Of a stretch of 64,000 nt of DNA, positions 60,258 through 64,000 are shown one piece after another. Location: the NCBI GenBank assembly GCA_035610835.1, contig CM069449.1, positions 8,525,105-8,589,104 on the forward strand, in the 5' to 3' direction. Source of the stretch: Ophiura sarsii. Taxonomy: Eukaryota > Echinodermata > Ophiuroidea > Amphilepidida > Ophiuridae. Every line of letters starts with the position of its first letter. The first letter of the stretch is position 1. The notes under the pieces were generated by a model. That model did no database searches and had not been told where the DNA came from. It saw nothing but the letters and a program-made list of their open reading frames with translations. A program made the position numbers and the translations under genes.

Positions 60258-60850
60258 TACATACATACAATACAATACAATACAGAAAGCATTAATTGCG
60301 CCATTTCCAAAAGGCTCAGAGCGCTTACAAGATAAAACCTTAAAATTACAACTTAAACTACAAAATGTGAGTGTAACTTGAGCATAGTACGTACAATATA
60401 TTATAGCAATTACAAAATAGATTAGAAACAAAATATAAACAGAAAAACTGTTTAAGGGAACAAATGAGTTTTAAGAGTTTTTTTGAACACACTTGTAGAT
60501 GATGATTGTCTAATACAGATAGGTAGCTTGTTCCACTCTTTTGACGCACAAACTGTGAAAGTTCTATCACCAGCTAGAACTCTAGTGATAGGGTATTGAA
60601 GACGTAGATAGTCATTAGAAGATCGGAGTGGTCTCTTTGGAACATATAATGATAAACAATTTGACAAGTAGATTGGTCCTTGGTTATGAAGACATTTATA
60701 AACACACAGAAGTAATTTAAAGATGATCCTTTGGCGAATTGGAAGCCAATGCAGTGATTTTAAAAGTGGTCCAGGCGAATGTTTTCGGTCGACTTCAAAC
60801 ACAAGACGTGCAGCCCAGTTTTGCACACGTTGCAGGCGAATGATCTAAGT
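60258..60850 (-). mobile_element. CR1/L2-like LINE 3' fragment with microsatellite tail
   Basis: On the minus strand it ends in a TATTG microsatellite (60262-60284), a typical tail of this LINE group, downstream of a C-terminal ORF2 region. Confidence 0.8.
60452..60826 (-). pseudogene. LINE ORF2 C-terminal fragment
   Basis: It encodes MQNWAARLVFE, LLKSLHWLPIRQRIIFKLLL, KRPLRSSNDYLRL and GDRTFTVCASKEWNKLP followed by FKKTLKTHLF. This is the conserved end of CR1/L2 ORF2 proteins, after the RT domain. The 125-codon frame is intact to its natural stop, but everything upstream is truncated. Confidence 0.85.
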
Positions 60851-61052
60851 AGATGGTAGCGAAGAGAGAAGGCCACTATGGCATGCCAGAGCAGACATAA
60901 ATGCGTGGTCTACGCTCACACGATGTGTTCACGCACACACGATCAGGTCACGGGAGTTTCACAGTAATCTGCCATCTGGCTGGCATTAACTAGCAGTGAG
61001 TACAGTTGAAAAGATACCTGTCACTGGCACTACTTAACTTTTTATTCATTAG
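60851..61052. other. spacer
   Basis: Nothing recognised apart from the acceptor-like sequence at its end. Confidence 0.3.
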
Positions 61053-61216
61053 GCAATGTCCAGAACCACATGAAACAACAACAATAACAATGAGTGAGAA
61101 GTATGCAAGACTCCAACATCTGGTGGGAAACTTTATACTGCCGCGTGCTTTAGATTTTCAAAATAAGCTTACTTTCATGCCTAAATTACCACACAAGCAT
61201 ATTTCACACCAGGGAG
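61053..61216 (+). CDS. candidate internal exon, unrecognised protein
   Basis: Acceptor TTTATTCATTAG and donor GTATGT bound an open 164-bp segment encoding QCPEPHETTTITMSEKYARL, then QHLVGNFILPRALDFQNKLT, then FMPKLPHKHISHQG. Amino-acid composition looks protein-like and both splice sites are good, but no family is recognised. No partner exon in compatible phase was found nearby. The terminal-exon candidate at 61711 does not join directly. Confidence 0.28.
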
Positions 61217-61710
61217 GTATGTACGATCAATTTCCATTCTGATAGTTTGTAAAGGATCCTTTTCTAAACATCAATATCACTTTTTACATTTACTCTGTAC
61301 ATTTCTCGAAGTTTATATGTTTTTAATCCGATCGGCAAGTCATTGTTTGTTGAGGTAATTCGAACTCTACCATTTTCGCTATAGGGGTGTATATTAAATA
61401 TTTCATTCAGAAAAAAGAAAATGTAACACGCAGTAACACTAACACAACAAAATAAGCTGGAGTTGAATGTTATGTAACTGGATATCATATTTGCAACAAA
61501 GCAACAGATTACACTGGATTTCTTTTCAACCATGCATTCCATACCATGATCACTTTCATTATTTACTGACTGCCCCTCGTATATTGGCATCAAGGGTGAA
61601 ACGCTTGCTTATGTTGGGTGAATAAGACTAAAAAATCAATTTCCTTCATCAGATCACGGTTTCGCTTTATCTGTGCTTATTTTTATAATTATATACTTAT
61701 ATACTCTTAG
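61217..61710. other. spacer
   Basis: A 109-codon minus-strand frame (61264-61593) has no recognisable motif and is AT-driven. Not called. Confidence 0.3.
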
Positions 61711-61885
61711 GAAAATGAACGCAAGTCTTTGCGATGATGATGAGGGCAAATTGCAAACACATGTTGCAAATAATAAGGCAGGGCAAATAAAAGTTATTGA
61801 TAAAAATTGTATCTATGATGTTAATATTGATATAGATTCTATTGTGAAGGCTATCTCCGTCCCCTCCGTAGCTAAAAATATATGA
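61711..61885 (+). CDS. candidate terminal exon, unrecognised protein
   Basis: After an acceptor-like TATACTCTTAG, an open frame encodes KMNASLCDDDEGKLQTHVAN, then NKAGQIKVIDKNCIYDVNID, then IDSIVKAISVPSVAKNI, and stops. It is acidic and soluble-looking with no named motif. It would need an upstream exon ending with two bases of a codon, which was not found. It may be chance. Confidence 0.22.
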
Positions 61886-62079
61886 GTCTCCGGGTATACA
61901 TACATATGAGATTTTATAAAGCGCTATTTCATTTAGATCACGGCGCTGGCAGCAAACAAACAAAACAAAAAGGTACAATCAACAAACAAATCAAAATGTA
62001 CCAATAAAAACTAGTACTACATGTATACAGAAAGAACAATTAAGTAGGAAACAGATGAGTCTTCAGTTGTTTCAGTATG
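61886..62079. other. spacer
   Basis: Nothing recognised. Confidence 0.3.
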
Positions 62080-62540
62080 GACGGAATTACTAATGAACTT
62101 CTGAAGAATGGGGGCACTTATCATGCTTATCTACAGAGGTCACTTATGGTATGGTGCTCTTCAAACAATTGATCCGATTTGAAAAGGTCCCACAGAATTA
62201 AACCGTGGTATTAAAATTCCTATCTTTAAAAAGGTTGATAAAGAAGACCAAAATAACTATAGGGGAATTTCCCTCACATTCTGTGTTGGGAAGATTTTTA
62301 ATAGAATTTAATTGCAAAACACATTTGAGCATTTTTTGAATCACAGAATATCCTCACTGAAGTATACGAGGTAGTTTCCGCTCGTCCTACCGTTACGAAG
62401 ACCACATACGGTATTTACATTAAAAGGTAATACTGCATGTCGCTTAGCAGAAGGGAAAAAGACCTACATGGCTTTCTTAAACTTTCGTAAAGCTTTTGAC
62501 ACAATTTGGAGAGATGGTATTTTACATACAATGTGGAAGC
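62080..62540 (+). pseudogene. decayed LINE reverse transcriptase fragment
   Basis: Across shifting frames it encodes DGITNELLKNGG, IPIFKKVDKEDQNNYRGISL followed by T.CVGKIFNR, and LAEGKKTYMAFLNFRKAFDT then IWRDGILHTMW. These are RT motifs 1-3 of a CR1/I-like LINE, where FRKAFD carries the first catalytic Asp. Several stops and shifts are present. It ends abruptly at a long C-run. Confidence 0.8.
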
Positions 62541-62541
62541 G

Positions 62542-62542
<1 letters not shown>

Positions 62543-62579
<37 letters not shown>
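62543..62579. repeat. poly-C tract, about 37 bp
   Basis: An uninterrupted C-run joined on the right to CTCTGGCTACACCACTGA, the CAGTGGxGTAGCCAG-type terminus seen elsewhere in the window. It probably marks the end of a small element inserted into the LINE remnant. Confidence 0.85.
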
Positions 62580-62581
<2 letters not shown>

Positions 62582-63345
62582 TGGCTACACCACTGAATGT
62601 GGATACACGCCTTCCAAACGAGGACGCACCTTCGTCCTCGGTTAGATTAACTGCAATTTCCCGTTATCAACCACCCAAACGAGGTCGCTATGTTATTCCC
62701 ATTCTAATCTGAGGCAAGTCCTCGGTTTCATTGATACAAATCTGTTACACGGTGTATCTGTGTGTAATAATTTCACAACCGGGTGACATAATACTGCCCT
62801 TGTATAACAAGCTGCATACAACGTCCACGGTTATTATGTAGACAATTAAAGTGAGATAGGTTGAAGGTAGACTTTTTTAAACGTGATATAAATGGTTCAC
62901 TTGAATACTTCATATTTTGGCCCATAAATACCAAATATTCATGAATTTGAAGAGGTCCACAGTTGTATGGGTAAACGTCCTCGGTCGGAGGTATTTACAA
63001 GTGGAGGTGTGTGCGCGTTTATTTCACATGGCCTACCAAAAAGTACACCTACAATACAAAAGTGTTGGAACATACCTATCACAAAAATTGTTTAAAGAAT
63101 ACATTCATGAGTTAAAATAAAATGCATTAAGCCTATTTTACAACCTGAAATTTAATGTGTTCCCATCATTACCATACATAAAATAAGTACAGGTATATTA
63201 TTCTGATCTGAAATTGTTTCACGCCATTGCCCAAGCTATATCCCATGGTTAAGAAACCACACTATTTCATAAACACCCGTGGTCTTCCCTGTTGCGCAAT
63301 GTAGTGTCATTCAATCTCGCTAATCAGGACTCTTGTGAGCTAATA
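62580..63345. other. spacer
   Basis: No gene recognised. Short duplicated words CCAAACGAGG (62608 and 62670) suggest a small local repeat. Confidence 0.35.
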
Positions 63346-64000
63346 CAGGGTGTCCCAAAAGTCTATGCACGACTTTGAAGCTTTGTATTTCACAAAATAT
63401 AAGTCGTATTGAAAATATGAATACATATTTAGAAAAAGGAGATGTGGGAAATAATTTTGATACCAAACATTGGAGTAACATCTGTTTGTAATGCCACCCT
63501 AGAAGTAAAATATGTATTACTGCAAAAATGTAATTTTATACTTCGGAGGAATAAAGTTCATAAATCCATACCTATTGAGATTAACAAAAATACGGGTAGA
63601 GTTGGTTACACGGAAAGTGATCCGTCAATTGTAATATTTAAAATTTTACATTACAGTGATATCATCAAAATAACAAACTATATCACACATCATTTTTGTT
63701 TCTATAGTGAAATCTAATTTAAATGTTTTCCATGTACAGAGACGTGTGCTAATGCAAAAACTAAGACCTAAACAATTGAATAACGTAACAGAAAAGTGAA
63801 CACACACATCACACAGCTGTCAAACATGTTAACATTTAAACTTAGCGGATTATTTTAATGCTGCTTGAAGGCCTCATCGAAGGTTGTTTTACCCATTTAG
63901 AATTATGTTCCTGTGTTCAAAAATGTATCCACCAACTTGAATGGATATTCTTCCTGGTGCGCGTTTCACTTTGAAATGTTTTCTGAACTTTTGTTGAGTA
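63346..64000 (+). mobile_element. possible mariner-like element, left end only
   Basis: TA followed by CAGGGTGTCCCAAAAGTC has the form of a mariner-type left terminus. No right end appears before the window edge. An internal open frame at 63442-63717 has no transposase motif. Confidence 0.4.

Noticed and set aside
62506..62712. Poly-proline frame
   Set aside because: Translation of the 37-bp C-run joining a LINE remnant to other sequence.

Overview
The window looks like non-coding-rich genomic DNA of a metazoan, most plausibly a marine invertebrate deuterostome such as an echinoderm or hemichordate. That placement is an inference from general character only: large GT-AG introns, a Src-type tyrosine kinase gene, and a mixture of L1/Tx1-like, CR1/L2-like, Penelope, Tc1/mariner and Harbinger-like elements with many foldback repeats. 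There is no bacterial-style gene organisation. Most of the sequence is transposable-element debris, minisatellite and AT-rich spacer.
The one clear host gene is on the minus strand. It is a cytoplasmic (Src-family-related) protein tyrosine kinase, of which five consecutive exons are visible: 45702-45833, 36305-36447, 29091-29204, 9676-9820 and 8392-8529. They join in phase through introns of about 9.3, 7.1, 19.3 and 1.1 kb. They encode the end of an SH2 domain, the SH2-kinase linker, and the kinase domain from the glycine loop to just past the APE and SDVWSFG motifs. The C-terminal exons should lie beyond the left edge. The SH3 and most SH2 exons were not found and may lie beyond the right edge. 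The kinase is unusual: HRD reads HCD, the activation loop is shortened and has no tyrosine, and the first glycine of the glycine loop is Thr.
Region by region. 1-8.1 kb: tRNA-like SINE pieces, a terminal-inverted-repeat (TIR) element packed with CCTGAGG-type motifs, a young 5'-truncated L1/Tx1-like LINE with target duplication, and a foldback element whose two ends are tRNA-like. 8.4-9.8 kb: two kinase exons. 9.8-29.1 kb: one giant intron holding a repeat copy (10.56-11.03 kb) whose sister copy (14.04-24.28 kb) has been split by two large DNA elements, a LINE fragment, and a family of about 500-bp repeats with a 26-bp GC-rich minisatellite. 29.1-36.4 kb: two kinase exons separated by a Penelope-like element with a palindromic head-to-head junction, a TIR element and several foldbacks. 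36.6-45.4 kb: a tandem family carrying DR1-like motifs and a 5.5-kb satellite with a 100-bp unit and internal inversions. 45.7 kb: the first visible kinase exon. 46.2-54.4 kb: an 8.2-kb element with satellite-filled terminal inverted repeats and a 6-bp target duplication, containing nested Harbinger-like and mariner-like elements. 54.7-58.0 kb: a perfect 55-bp inverted repeat followed by a decayed CR1/L2-like LINE. 58-64 kb: LINE remnants and a few weak exon candidates.
All calls are by reading. No similarity search, splice predictor or structure calculation was run.
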